In this document: one piece after another, positions 1 through 5,637 of the stretch
Position numbering within the stretch: position 1 is the first letter of the stretch
Layout of the letters: the number at the start of each line of letters is the position of its first letter
Position numbers and translations under genes: made by a program
Assembly: GCA_051867615.1 (NCBI GenBank)
Contig: JBJDYU010000027.1
Span: 1-15,431, forward strand
Length of the DNA: 15,431 nt
Source: RGIG5472 sp051867615
GTDB lineage: Bacteria; Bacillota; Clostridia; Oscillospirales; Oscillospiraceae
Direction of reading: 5' to 3'
Notes under the pieces: model-generated
What the model saw: the letters and a program-made list of their open reading frames with translations, nothing else
What the model was told of the DNA's origin: nothing
Databases searched by the model: none

Positions 1-2
1 GC

Positions 3-1682
3 ACGTTCGATTCCCTGACCCCGCTGACCGAGGACAAGGTCCAGGGCGGCGGTCTCAAGGAGGAGGCCCCCGCTGAGGAGGCTCCTGCTGCTGAGGCTGC
101 TCCTGCTGCCGCTCCCGCTGTGGCCGCTAAGGTCAATGGCGGTGTGCTGAAGATCCACATCGAAGAGGGCAAGGGCATTGACCTCGAGCTGCCCATGGGC
201 ATCGGCGGTGCTGCCGTCGTCGCTGAGGGTGCCGCTCCTGTCGCCGGCGTTGCTGCTCCCGCCGCTGCTGCCGACGAGGACAAGGAAGTCATCGTTCGCT
301 CCCTGACCCGCAAGCACTACAAGATCACCGAGGTCAAGCGCGGCCCCGAGACCAAGATCGAGGGCACCGTCCTGTATATCCGCGAGGGTATCGAGAAGGA
401 AGCCGTTGATTCTCAGGAGCTGGTCCATGACCTGAAGATCGAGATCATCACCCCCGACAAGTATCACACCTATTCCGAGACCGTTATGGACGTGCAGCCC
501 ATCGCCACCAAGGAAGGCGACGACGAGCTGGGCGAAGGCACCACCCGCGTGCTGGACGGCGTCATCATGATGGTCACCGGTACCGACGACAACGGCGTGC
601 AGATCGGTGAGTTCGGCTCCTCCGAGGGCTATCTCGACGAGAACATCGCCTGGGGCCGTCCCGGCTGCCCTGACTATGGTGAGATCTTCATCAAGACTCA
701 GGTCACCATCAAGGAACACACCAACATGGAGCGTCCTGGTCCTCTCGCCGCTCACAAGGCGACCGACGTCATCACCCAGGAGATCCGCATGGCGATGAAG
801 AAGCAGCTGACCGACGAGCAGGTCGTGGACACCGAGGTGTTCAACCAGGTCCGCCGTCCCGGCAAGAAGAAGGTCGTCATCTGCAAGGAGATCATGGGCC
901 AGGGTGCTATGCACGACAACCTGCTGATCCCCCAGGAGCCCGTGGGCGTTCTCGGCGCCAAGCCCAACGTCGACTGCTCCAACGTTCCTGTCGTCGTCAA
1001 TCCTCTGGAAGTGCTGGACGGCTGCATCCACGCTCTGACCTGCATCGGCCCCGCTTCCAAGGAAATGTCCCGCCACTACTGGAGAGAGCCCCTGGTGCTG
1101 GAAGTCCTGCATGACCATGATGTGGACCTCTGCGGCGTCATCTTCGTCGGCTCCCCCCAGATCAACGGTGAAAAGTTCTACGTCTCCCGCCGCCTCGGCC
1201 AGACCGTCGAGAGCATGGACGTGGACGGCGCGTTCATCACCACCGAAGGTTTCGGTAACAACCACGTTGACTTCGCTTCCCACCACGAGCAGATCGGTAA
1301 GCGCGGCATCCCCGTGGTCGGTATGTCCTTCTGCGCGGTCCAGGGCGCCCTGGTCGTCGGTAACAAGTACATGACCGCCATGGTCGATAACAACAAGTCC
1401 GAGCAGGGCATCGAGAACGAGGTTCTGGGCAACAACACCCTCTGCCGCGAAGATGCTATCCGCGCTCTGGCGATGCTGAAGGCCCGCATGGCTGGCGAAG
1501 AAGTCCAGAAGCCCGAGAAGAAGTGGAACCCCAACGTCAAGGCTACCAACGTCGAGATTCTGGAAGCTACCGGTGAGAAGTTCGACCTCGTGGAGAACGA
1601 GTGGGCTCTGCCTCTGAGCGAGAAGCGCCAGAAGAAGTACGGCGACGCTCCCGAGAACGTTCCTGCAAGATACAAGAAGTAA
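3..1682 (+). CDS. prdA: D-proline reductase proprotein PrdA, 5'-truncated by the window edge
   Basis: PrdA is the proprotein of D-proline reductase, which reductively opens D-proline to 5-aminovalerate in Stickland fermentation. The frame is open from base 3, so the GTG at 120 is internal and the gene begins upstream; 559 residues are visible and roughly 70 are missing compared with known PrdA (about 630). Visible order: a segment starting TFDSLTPLTED, an Ala/Pro/Glu-rich linker, a short segment KVNGGVLKIHIEEGKG, a second Ala/Pro linker, then the conserved body (EFGSSEG, MERPGP, RPGKKKVV, GQGAMHD). Cysteine at 1041-1043, in LTCIGPASKE, fits the self-cleavage site whose Cys becomes the N-terminal pyruvoyl group. 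The chain after it is 213 residues, matching the known 23-kDa subunit. Cleavage and cofactor are known for Clostridium sticklandii PrdA and inferred here. It is first in a prdA-small gene-prdB operon and its codon use looks like that of a highly expressed gene. Confidence 0.93.
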   Translation, partial: TFDSLTPLTEDKVQGGGLKEEAPAEEAPAAEAAPAAAPAVAAKVNGGVLKIHIEEGKGIDLELPMGIGGAAVVAEGAAPVAGVAAPAAAADEDKEVIVRSLTRKHYKITEVKRGPETKIEGTVLYIREGIEKEAVDSQELVHDLKIEIITPDKYHTYSETVMDVQPIATKEGDDELGEGTTRVLDGVIMMVTGTDDNGVQIGEFGSSEGYLDENIAWGRPGCPDYGEIFIKTQVTIKEHTNMERPGPLAAHKATDVITQEIRMAMKKQLTDEQVVDTEVFNQVRRPGKKKVVICKEIMGQGAMHDNLLIPQEPVGVLGAKPNVDCSNVPVVVNPLEVLDGCIHALTCIGPASKEMSRHYWREPLVLEVLHDHDVDLCGVIFVGSPQINGEKFYVSRRLGQTVESMDVDGAFITTEGFGNNHVDFASHHEQIGKRGIPVVGMSFCAVQGALVVGNKYMTAMVDNNKSEQGIENEVLGNNTLCREDAIRALAMLKARMAGEEVQKPEKKWNPNVKATNVEILEATGEKFDLVENEWALPLSEKRQKKYGDAPENVPARYKK

Positions 1683-1705
1683 GGAATTCTCCGGGCCGCT
1701 AACGT

Positions 1706-1996
1706 ATGAAATACGGCGATAAGATCATCTACATGGAAGGCGTGATCGTGGAGGTCCACGACGGCTGCGTCGGTATCGACCTGAAGGGCCGCCTTGGATA
1801 TCTGAAGATCCCCATGCGGATGCTGATCAGCGACTACGAGATCAAGGTCGGACAGGTGGTCGGCTGGAACATGAGCTTCCCCGAACAGCTCTCCCCCGAG
1901 GTCAACGACAAGTACTTCAGCAATCTGGACGCTTATAAGAAAAGACAAGCCGAAATGGCTGCTTCGAATCAATCTAAGAAGGAGGACTTAACGTGA
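1706..1996 (+). CDS. Small protein encoded between prdA and prdB
   Basis: A 96-residue soluble protein beginning MKYGDKIIYMEG, with no signal peptide or membrane segment. The first ~60 residues look beta-rich (GVIVEVHDGCVGIDLKGRLG), followed by a charged helical tail (NLDAYKKRQAEM). I recall a small family named after C. botulinum CBO2463/CBO2479 that sits at this place in proline reductase clusters; this was not checked. No enzymatic motif is visible. It starts 23 bases after the prdA stop with only a weak, distant purine stretch (AAGGAA at 1681-1686), and its stop overlaps the prdB start in GTGA. Production is therefore probably coupled to both partners. A role in assembly, maturation or as an accessory subunit is inference from position only. 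A later ATG at 1733 is possible but has no better ribosome site. Confidence 0.8.
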   Translation: MKYGDKIIYMEGVIVEVHDGCVGIDLKGRLGYLKIPMRMLISDYEIKVGQVVGWNMSFPEQLSPEVNDKYFSNLDAYKKRQAEMAASNQSKKEDLT

Positions 1997-2718
1997 GTTA
2001 CACTGCTATTAAGGGTCTGCAGTCCGAAATCTTCGTGCCCGTTACTCCGCCGATGGTTTGGACTCCCGTGACCAAGCCCATCAACGAATGGATCGTTGCC
2101 ATCGCCACCGCTGCCGGTGTGCATCAGAAGGATCAGGAGCGCTTCAACCTGTCCGGTGACTTCACCTGGAGAAAGGTTGACGATAAGTCCGCTCCCGAGA
2201 ACCTGATGGTCTCCCACGGTGGTTACGATAACTCCGACGTCAACAAGGACATCAACTGCATGTTCCCCTATGAGCGCCTGCATGAGCTGGCTGCTGCCGG
2301 CTTCATCAAGGGCACTGCTCCTTACCACTGCACCTTCATGGGCGGCGGCGGTAACCAGCAGAAGTTCCGCGAGGAGACTGGTCCCGCTATCGCTGAGTAC
2401 CTGAAGAGCGAGAACGTTGACGCTGTGTTGATGACCGCTGGGTGAGGCACCTGCCACCGCTCTGCAGTTCTGGTGCAGAGAGCTATTGAACAGGCCGGTA
2501 TCCCCACTGTTATCATCGCCGCCCTGCCCCCCGTCGTCCGTCAGACTGGTACGCCCCGCGCTACCGCTCCCCTGGTTCCCATGGGCGCGAACGCCGGCGC
2601 TCCCCACGACATCGCCATGCAGACCGCTATCGTGAAGGAATCTCTCGAGTTCCTGCATGACTGCGAGACCCCGGGCAAGATCCAGGCTTTGAACCACGAG
2701 TACGTCGCAAAGGTCTAA
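1993..2718 (+). CDS. prdB: D-proline reductase selenoprotein subunit PrdB (in-frame UGA = Sec151)
   Basis: PrdB is the selenocysteine subunit of D-proline reductase; its selenol is thought to attack the substrate activated by the PrdA pyruvoyl group. The first part (GTG at 1993, 150 codons) ends in LMTAG, then TGA at 2443-2445. The same frame then continues without a stop for 90 codons to the TAA at 2716-2718, starting GTCHRSAVLVQ. The joined motif AGUGTCHR and the total of 241 residues match known PrdB. Reading TGA as a stop would leave half a protein, so this is recoding rather than a pseudogene. The GTG start is fixed by AAGGAGG at 1978-1984 and by the GTGA overlap with the preceding gene. 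Sec insertion needs selA/B/C/D functions that must lie elsewhere. Automatic annotation would probably split this gene. Confidence 0.93.
2443..2485 (+). promoter_or_regulatory. Bacterial SECIS candidate directly after the prdB UGA
   Basis: Fourteen bases after the TGA, CTCTGCA (2460-2466) can pair with TGCAGAG (2474-2480). This gives a 7-bp stem with a 7-base loop that opens with GT. Bacterial SECIS elements lie inside the coding region just downstream of UGA, and their apical loop, often with G and U, is bound by SelB. Position and loop fit; binding itself is inferred. Confidence 0.6.
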
Positions 2719-2756
2719 GACTGATAACTGCGAAGTATCTGCGTTTTAAGACGAGG

Positions 2757-2800
2757 AAGGAGTGCAGATGCAGTTTGCATCTGCACTCCTTTTCTATTTA
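2757..2800 (+). terminator. Intrinsic terminator after prdB
   Basis: AAGGAGTGCAGATGC (2757-2771) pairs perfectly with GCATCTGCACTCCTT (2777-2791) around a 5-base AGTTT loop. It is followed by the T-rich tract TTTCTATTT. It lies 38 bases after the prdB stop and separates prdAB from prdDE transcription, with some read-through possible. Between here and prdD the sequence is A/T-rich and has no gene; a weaker hairpin, GAAAAGG (2857-2863) with CCTTTTC (2872-2878), followed by T's, overlaps the next promoter. Confidence 0.88.
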
Positions 2801-2872
2801 GCTTGACTGAGTTCGCGACTGCGGTCAACACGAAAGAAAGTTAAAAAAAGAAGCAGGAAAAGGGAAAAATAC

Positions 2873-2901
2873 CTTTTCTTTTTCCGCTGGCGTGATATAA
2901 T
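2873..2901 (+). promoter_or_regulatory. Probable sigma-A promoter of prdD-prdE (extended -10)
   Basis: A perfect TATAAT at 2896-2901 is preceded by TGA, giving an extended -10 (TGnTATAAT). The -35 region 17 bases upstream (CTTTTC, 2873-2878) is poor, as is common with extended -10 promoters. Transcription would start near 2908, about 60 bases before the prdD ATG. No -24/-12 sigma-54 pattern is seen here. Confidence 0.5.
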
Positions 2902-2969
2902 ATTAACGAAGGCGCGGACTGTCCGCGCAGATCGACCCTCTGGTACTGACATTATGAGGAGATGAGACA

Positions 2970-3737
2970 ATGCCTGATAAGGAAATCAACCTGAGAAGAC
3001 TGGTCATCAAGGCGTTTCATGTGAACGAAGTGGAGTGGGGCGCGGAAAACCGCGTTACCGCCGACGGCAAGATGACGATCAACAAGGATTTTCTGGATGA
3101 GCTGCTGAAGCGCTATCCCCGCATCAACAAGATCGACATTCAGATCATCAAGCCCGGCGACCACGACCGCTGGACCAACACCATCATGGACGTGATCCCC
3201 ATTTCCACCAAGGTGCTGGGCGTTATCGGCGAGGGCATCACCCATACGCTGACCGGCGTGTACGTCATGATGACGGGCATCGATACCAACGGCAAGCAGA
3301 CCCATGAGTTTGGATCTTCCGAAGGCAACATGAAGGACAAGGTGTTCTTTAACCGCGCCGGTACTCCCGGCGATGGGGACTACATCATTTCCTTTGACAT
3401 TACATTTGAGGCCGGCCAGGGCCAGGAGCGCCCGGGTACCACCTCCGGCCACGAGGCCTGCGACGAGTTCATCCAGATCTTCCGCGATCAGATGAAGAAA
3501 TTCCACGGCGACAGCTGCACCGAGCGGCACACCTATTACGACAAGATCCGTCCGGGCAAGAAGCGCGTGGTCATCCTCAAGCAGACCGCCGGCCAGGGCG
3601 CCATGTATGACACCCATCTCTTTGGCAGCGAGCCTTCCGGCGCTCTCGGCAGCCGCTCCATCATCGACATGGGCAATATGCCGGTGCTGGTTTCCCCCAA
3701 CGAATATCGCGACGGTATCATCCGTTCCATGCAGTAA
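2970..3737 (+). CDS. prdD: Proline reductase cluster protein PrdD (PrdA N-terminal-half paralogue)
   Basis: A 255-residue cytoplasmic protein homologous to the PrdA body upstream of the cleavage site. Shared stretches include EFGSSEG, QERPG against MERPG, RPGKKRVVI and GQGAMYD. It lacks the PrdA N-terminal ~110 residues and both Ala/Pro linkers. Its last residues, NEYRDGIIRSMQ, align with LEVLDGCIHALT of PrdA, so the stop codon falls exactly where PrdA has its pyruvoyl-forming Cys. The start is set by AGGAG nine bases upstream. prdE follows after 12 bases and in the same reading frame. The name follows the known prdD of Clostridium prd clusters. The biochemical role is not established to my knowledge; PrdD plus PrdE could form a PrdA-like complex without a pyruvoyl group (inference). 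Confidence 0.85.
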   Translation: MPDKEINLRRLVIKAFHVNEVEWGAENRVTADGKMTINKDFLDELLKRYPRINKIDIQIIKPGDHDRWTNTIMDVIPISTKVLGVIGEGITHTLTGVYVMMTGIDTNGKQTHEFGSSEGNMKDKVFFNRAGTPGDGDYIISFDITFEAGQGQERPGTTSGHEACDEFIQIFRDQMKKFHGDSCTERHTYYDKIRPGKKRVVILKQTAGQGAMYDTHLFGSEPSGALGSRSIIDMGNMPVLVSPNEYRDGIIRSMQ

Positions 3738-3749
3738 AGGAGGCACACT

Positions 3750-4235
3750 ATGGGTATCGGTCCTTCGACGAAAGAAACCTCTCTCCATCATTTCCGCGAT
3801 CCGCTGCTGGACGTCGTCTCCGCGGATGAGGATGTGGATCTCCTGGGCGTGGTCCTGGTGGGCACCCCGGAGGATAACGTGGGCAAGCTCCTGGTGGGCA
3901 CCCGCGCCGCTGTGCTGGCGGAGGCCATGCGCGCGGACGGTGTGATCTGCTCCACCGACGGCTGGGGCAACAGCGACGTGGACTTCTGCAACATGGTGGA
4001 GCAGGTGGGCAAGCGCGGTATGCCCGTCACCGGCCTCCATTTCAGCGGCGAGTGCGCCAAGTTCGTGGTGGTCAACGAGTATCTGGACGGCATTCTGGAC
4101 ATCAACAAGGGCGACGGCTCGGAGAGCGCCAACCTTGGCGAGAACGCCGTCAACGCCCAGGAAGCCCGCCGGGCGCTGGTGCGGCTGAAGGTCAAGATGA
4201 AGCAGAACGAGCTCGCCGGCAAGAACTGGAACTGA
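3750..4235 (+). CDS. prdE: Proline reductase cluster protein PrdE (PrdA C-terminal-half paralogue)
   Basis: A 161-residue cytoplasmic protein homologous to the 23-kDa PrdA subunit. MGIGPSTKE aligns with TCIGPASKE, GWGNSDVDF with GFGNNHVDF, and EQVGKRGMPV with EQIGKRGIPV. The pyruvoyl-forming Cys of PrdA is replaced by Gly2, so no pyruvoyl group can arise at that place. It ends at KNWN, where PrdA (KKWNPNV) continues for about 55 more residues. A strong AAAGGAGG stands directly after the prdD stop, so translation is linked to prdD. A bidirectional terminator follows 16 bases after its stop. The name is by analogy with known prd clusters. The missing Cys argues that it is not itself a reductase active-site subunit; a regulatory, scaffold or alternative-substrate role is open. 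Confidence 0.85.
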   Translation: MGIGPSTKETSLHHFRDPLLDVVSADEDVDLLGVVLVGTPEDNVGKLLVGTRAAVLAEAMRADGVICSTDGWGNSDVDFCNMVEQVGKRGMPVTGLHFSGECAKFVVVNEYLDGILDINKGDGSESANLGENAVNAQEARRALVRLKVKMKQNELAGKNWN

Positions 4236-4251
4236 TCAAGCCTTACAAAAG

Positions 4252-4288
4252 AAAAACTTCTTCGCCGTTGAAGCGAAGAAGTTTTTTT
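4252..4288. terminator. Bidirectional intrinsic terminator between prdE and the LysR gene
   Basis: AAAAACTTCTTCGC (4252-4265) and GCGAAGAAGTTTTT (4273-4286) form a 14-bp perfect stem with a 7-base loop. T's follow on the plus strand (to 4288). On the minus strand the stem also ends in TTTTT and then CTTTTG, so it can serve both convergent genes. Confidence 0.88.
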
Positions 4289-4307
4289 GTCCAATATCTG
4301 CGGTAGC

Positions 4308-5204
4308 TTACAGCACCTCCGGCTGCTGGGGATACTGCTCCCGCACCCAGCGGATCACGAACTCCACAAAAGCCCGGGTAGGGGGCGTGGTGGAGGACAT
4401 GGAGCGTACGGCGATGCCCAGATCTCGGCTGTAGGAGTCGGCAAAGTGCTTCACCACTACATCGCTGTGTACTGCCTCCAGCAGCAGCTGCGGCAGCACG
4501 GAGATACCCAGACCGTGCTCCACCATGGAGATCACGGTGTAATCCTCCTTGATGCGGTAGGTGATGTTCAGATCCAGATCGTTGTTCTGCAGCAGGGGCG
4601 CCAGGTCGAAATTCGCCTCGTCCGTGGGAATGATGAAGGGCTGGCCGTTGAGCATATCAAAGGTGATGCGCTCCGCCTGGGCGTAGGGGTGGTCCTGGGG
4701 CAGGATGACCACATATTCATCCGTTAGCAGGTGATAATAATCCAGCCCCTCCCGGTTATGCCCGGAGACAAAGCCGCAGTCCAGCTGGTTATCCTGCAGC
4801 ATCTGCAGAATGTCGTCGTAATCTCCGGTGACCAGCTCAAACTGGATGTTGGGGTGCTGGGCGGAAAACTCCCGCATGATAGGCGGCAGCCACCGGGTGG
4901 ACACGCTGACGAACGTGCCGAGGCGGATGACCCCGGTGTTCAGTCCCAGAATAGAGGTAGCGATCTGCTGCAGCGAAGCCTCCCACTTGACGATCTGGCG
5001 AATCGGCTCCAGCACCCGCTCACCGCTGGAGGTCAGAGAGGTGCCGGATTTGGTGCGCACCAGCAGCGGGAAGCCCAGCTCCCGTTCCAGACTTCCGATG
5101 ATCTGGCTGACGCCGGACTGGGTGTAGTTCAGCTCCTCCGCCGCCCGGGTGATGTTGCCCAGCTCCGCCACCTTCAGAAAGACCCTGTATTTGCTGGTAT
5201 TCAT
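4308..5204 (-). CDS. LysR-family transcriptional regulator
   Basis: A 298-residue protein of standard LysR-type length. Residues 1-60 form the winged helix-turn-helix (FLKVAELGNITRAAEELNYTQSGVSQIIGSLERELG), then a linker helix. From about residue 90 there is a type-2 periplasmic-binding-like effector domain (GVIRLGTFVSVSTRWLPPIM, VEHGLGISVLPQLLLE). The ATG at 5204 has AAGGAGG ten bases upstream and a good sigma-A promoter at 5305-5333. It is convergent with prdE, followed in tandem on its strand by nothing in this window, and divergent from the candidate small RNA at 5380-5504. LysR regulators usually control a divergent neighbour and themselves. Possible targets are therefore that RNA, the upstream permease gene or the prd genes. 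The effector is unknown; proline or a related compound is only a guess from context. Confidence 0.93.
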   Translation of the reverse strand: MNTSKYRVFLKVAELGNITRAAEELNYTQSGVSQIIGSLERELGFPLLVRTKSGTSLTSSGERVLEPIRQIVKWEASLQQIATSILGLNTGVIRLGTFVSVSTRWLPPIMREFSAQHPNIQFELVTGDYDDILQMLQDNQLDCGFVSGHNREGLDYYHLLTDEYVVILPQDHPYAQAERITFDMLNGQPFIIPTDEANFDLAPLLQNNDLDLNITYRIKEDYTVISMVEHGLGISVLPQLLLEAVHSDVVVKHFADSYSRDLGIAVRSMSSTTPPTRAFVEFVIRWVREQYPQQPEVL

Positions 5205-5236
5205 AGCCGCCCGACCTCCTTATCTCTGTATCATCC

Positions 5237-5283
5237 GCGGGCTGAAAGCGCCCTGCGGCCCTCCTGCGGGCAGCAAAAGCGCC
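5237..5283. repeat. Imperfect direct repeat in the LysR leader
   Basis: GCGGGCTGAAAGCGCC (5237-5252) and GCGGGCAGCAAAAGCGCC (5266-5283) are near copies separated by 13 bases, within the 5' leader of the LysR mRNA. The second copy contains the 14-base stretch that recurs in the candidate small RNA at 5454-5467. It could be a protein-binding or RNA-pairing element, or chance. Confidence 0.4.
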
Positions 5284-5304
5284 ATATTCGCCTGTACTGG
5301 ACAT

Positions 5305-5333
5305 ATTATAACATATTGTAATGTTTATGACAA
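5305..5333 (-). promoter_or_regulatory. Sigma-A promoter of the LysR gene
   Basis: Read on the minus strand: TTGTCA (5333-5328), a 17-base spacer, TATAAT (5310-5305), with TGT before the -10 box (extended -10). The start would be near 5298, giving a leader of about 94 bases. The AT-rich spacer contains an imperfect inverted repeat, TTACAATATGTTATAA, that could be an autoregulatory LysR site (T-N11-A type, weak evidence). Confidence 0.65.
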
Positions 5334-5344
5334 GAATAATTTGT

Positions 5345-5373
5345 TTTACTAATGCAATAACTTATGATATAAA
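5345..5373 (+). promoter_or_regulatory. Sigma-A promoter driving the candidate small RNA
   Basis: TTTACT (5345-5350), a spacer of exactly 17 bases, then TATAAA (5368-5373) preceded by TGA (extended -10). The predicted start is near A5380. It is back-to-back with the LysR promoter, with the two -35 boxes 11 bases apart. There is no protein gene downstream on this strand, only the terminator at 5470-5504. Confidence 0.55.
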
Positions 5374-5379
5374 GGGCTC

Positions 5380-5504
5380 AGTAAATGACATTCCCCCTCC
5401 CTTGGCGGAAGGCCGTGGTTCCCCCGCCATGACCACATGGTGTCACGGCTTTCGGCAGCAAAAGTGCAGAAAACAGGCGCGCCTATAGGCGCGCCTGTTT
5501 TTTT
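5380..5504 (+). ncRNA. Candidate small regulatory RNA, about 125 nt
   Basis: It is bounded by a good promoter and a strong intrinsic terminator, with no convincing ORF between. The middle folds: bases 5405-5417 pair with 5444-5456 (11 Watson-Crick pairs, one G.U and one G-G mismatch). Inside this is a second stem, CGCCATG (5425-5431) with CATGGTG (5436-5442), and an ACCA loop. Outside the stems lie two UUCCCCC motifs (5391-5397 and 5419-5425) and an A-rich linker, AGCAAAAGUGCAGAAAA, before the terminator. C-rich single-stranded motifs that pair with ribosome-binding sites are typical of Firmicute small RNAs. I do not recognise it as 6S, SRP, tmRNA or any known riboswitch. Expression is not shown. 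Confidence 0.5.
5470..5504 (+). terminator. Strong plus-strand intrinsic terminator of the candidate small RNA
   Basis: AAAACAGGCGCGCC (5470-5483) pairs perfectly with GGCGCGCCTGTTTT (5488-5501) around a TATA loop, followed by T's to 5504. Both neighbouring protein genes are on the minus strand, so this terminator must serve a plus-strand transcript that is not a protein gene. On the minus strand the stem ends in TTTT only. Confidence 0.8.
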
Positions 5505-5570
5505 GACCGCACTGAGCGAGTGCCGGAGGGAGGGAAGCCTGGCTGTGAGCTCAGGGACATGCAGTATGAA

Positions 5571-5605
5571 AAAAATAAGAGGCTGGAAAATTCCAGCCTC
5601 TTATT
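5571..5605 (-). terminator. Intrinsic terminator of the permease gene
   Basis: AATAAGAGGCTGG (5574-5586) and CCAGCCTCTTATT (5593-5605) form a 13-bp perfect stem with a six-base loop. On the minus strand it is followed by a run of T's. It lies about 33 bases after the permease stop, so permease and LysR are probably separate transcripts. Confidence 0.85.
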
Positions 5606-5637
5606 ACATTGCTTAGCGTCGTTTAACGAAGCTATCC

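Noticed and set aside
120..1682. GTG at 120 as the prdA start
   Set aside because: The same frame is open back to base 3 with sequence typical of PrdA (TFDSLTPLTED), and the visible protein is shorter than PrdA should be. The start is outside the window.
2443..2445. prdB as a pseudogene with a nonsense mutation
   Set aside because: The TGA lies exactly at the known selenocysteine position, the downstream half is intact, and a SECIS-like hairpin follows.
2473..2718. A separate 81-residue gene downstream of the TGA
   Set aside because: It is the C-terminal part of PrdB; there is no ribosome site, and it continues the same frame.
4287..5321. Plus-strand ORFs overlapping the LysR gene
   Set aside because: They are opposite-strand shadows of a clear LysR coding sequence with helix-turn-helix and effector domains.
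5385..5432. A 15-codon ORF (MTFPLPWRK...) inside the candidate small RNA
   Set aside because: There is no ribosome site, and the start would be only about five bases from the predicted transcript start. The sequence is better explained by the stem structure and C-rich motifs. A leader peptide cannot be fully excluded.
5509..5523. GCACT...AGTGC small inverted repeat as a further regulatory hairpin
   Set aside because: Only five base pairs with a five-base loop, no T-tract and no associated gene; too weak to call.
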